Origin: Methylacidiphilum sp.
GTDB taxonomy: Bacteria > Verrucomicrobiota > Verrucomicrobiia > CAIQCK01
Length of the DNA: 5,770 bases
Assembly (NCBI GenBank): GCA_020718125.1
Contig: DYDC01000098.1
Location: 1-5,770, forward strand
Reading direction: 5' to 3'
Shown here: positions 5,549 through 5,770 of the stretch, piece after piece
Position numbering within the stretch: the first letter of the stretch is position 1
Layout of the letters: each line of letters begins with the position of its first letter
Program-made: the position numbers and the translations under genes
The notes under the pieces: generated by a model
What the model was told of the DNA's origin: nothing
The model's database searches: none
The model's input: the letters and a program-made list of their open reading frames with translations, nothing else

Positions 5549-5770
5549 TGGCGCTTTTCATCGGGGACACAAACCGTCGTCGGTGCCGGAAACTACGGAA
5601 GGATTAGTTGCAGCGGGGAGCGCACGCGCCTCGCGTGCGGTGTTCGGCGCCCTCGCCGAACACGGTGTGGTTTCTGCGATGGGGAATGCAACGGTGCTCC
5701 TTCCAACAGCGGCAAGCCATCGGCGAGGTGCCGATGGCGGCACGCGAGGGCGCGTGCGCTCCCCTGAACC
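5549..5770. repeat. 226-bp tandem repeat, copy 2 (cut by the window end)
   Basis: This copy matches copy 1 base for base over 222 bases and stops at the window edge four bases short of a full unit. Its palindromic core falls at 5615-5764. Whether a third copy follows cannot be seen. Unlike copy 1 it is not preceded by the left part of the inverted repeat at 5230-5331; only the last bases of that repeat's right arm are carried within the unit. Confidence 0.93.

Noticed and set aside
5270..5767. 165-codon frame across the tandem repeats, and matching minus-strand frames
   Set aside because: The protein repeat is simply the 226-bp DNA repeat partly in phase; the residues are Arg/Gly/Ser-rich with no family likeness, and the DNA is explained by palindromes.

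Overview
This is a GC-rich bacterial window with five genes, about 4.7 kb from 449 to 5111, framed on both sides by non-coding DNA full of inverted and direct repeats. The gene content (DUF1080 protein with a signal peptide, FkbM methyltransferase, ArnT/PMT-like glycosyltransferase, WaaP-like kinase) together with several nested-palindrome repeat families suggests a Gram-negative member of the Planctomycetota-Verrucomicrobiota-Chlamydiota group, most likely Verrucomicrobiota. That placement is inference from gene families and repeat style; no rRNA or other marker gene is present.

Layout. Positions 1-448 carry no intact gene. They hold a short hairpin followed by a ribosome-binding site and the first codons of what looks like a lost IS200-like (RAYT-type) transposase, then a three-tier inverted-repeat element (176-307), then two identical 27-bp direct repeats separated by 33 bp (333-419). 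Next comes a metallo-beta-lactamase-fold hydrolase of the YycJ/WalJ type on the minus strand (449-1306). It is divergently arranged with an FkbM-family methyltransferase on the plus strand (1422-2219). Converging on the methyltransferase, with only 12 bp between stop codons, is a minus-strand run of three genes read in the order GT39-type glycosyltransferase (5111-3642), secreted DUF1080 protein (3585-2992) and WaaP/Kdo-kinase-like protein (2969-2232). Positions 5112-5770 are non-coding: a 118-bp upstream region, an imperfect inverted repeat (5230-5331), and a 226-bp unit repeated in tandem at least twice with no mismatch, each copy containing a 150-bp core of nested hairpins.

How the genes may work together. 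A lipid-linked sugar transferase of the inner membrane, a lipopolysaccharide-core-type kinase and an FkbM methyltransferase all fit modification of a cell-surface glycan or lipid A/core structure. The DUF1080 protein is exported and probably acts on or binds carbohydrate, but it appears to have suffered an internal deletion. The YycJ-like hydrolase is a housekeeping-type enzyme that need not belong to this pathway.

The most noteworthy points are the perfectly identical tandem repeat with its nested palindromes, the unrelated but similarly built palindromic element at the left end near a transposase stub, the CRISPR-like pair of repeats, and a frameshift-plus-deletion scar in the DUF1080 gene.
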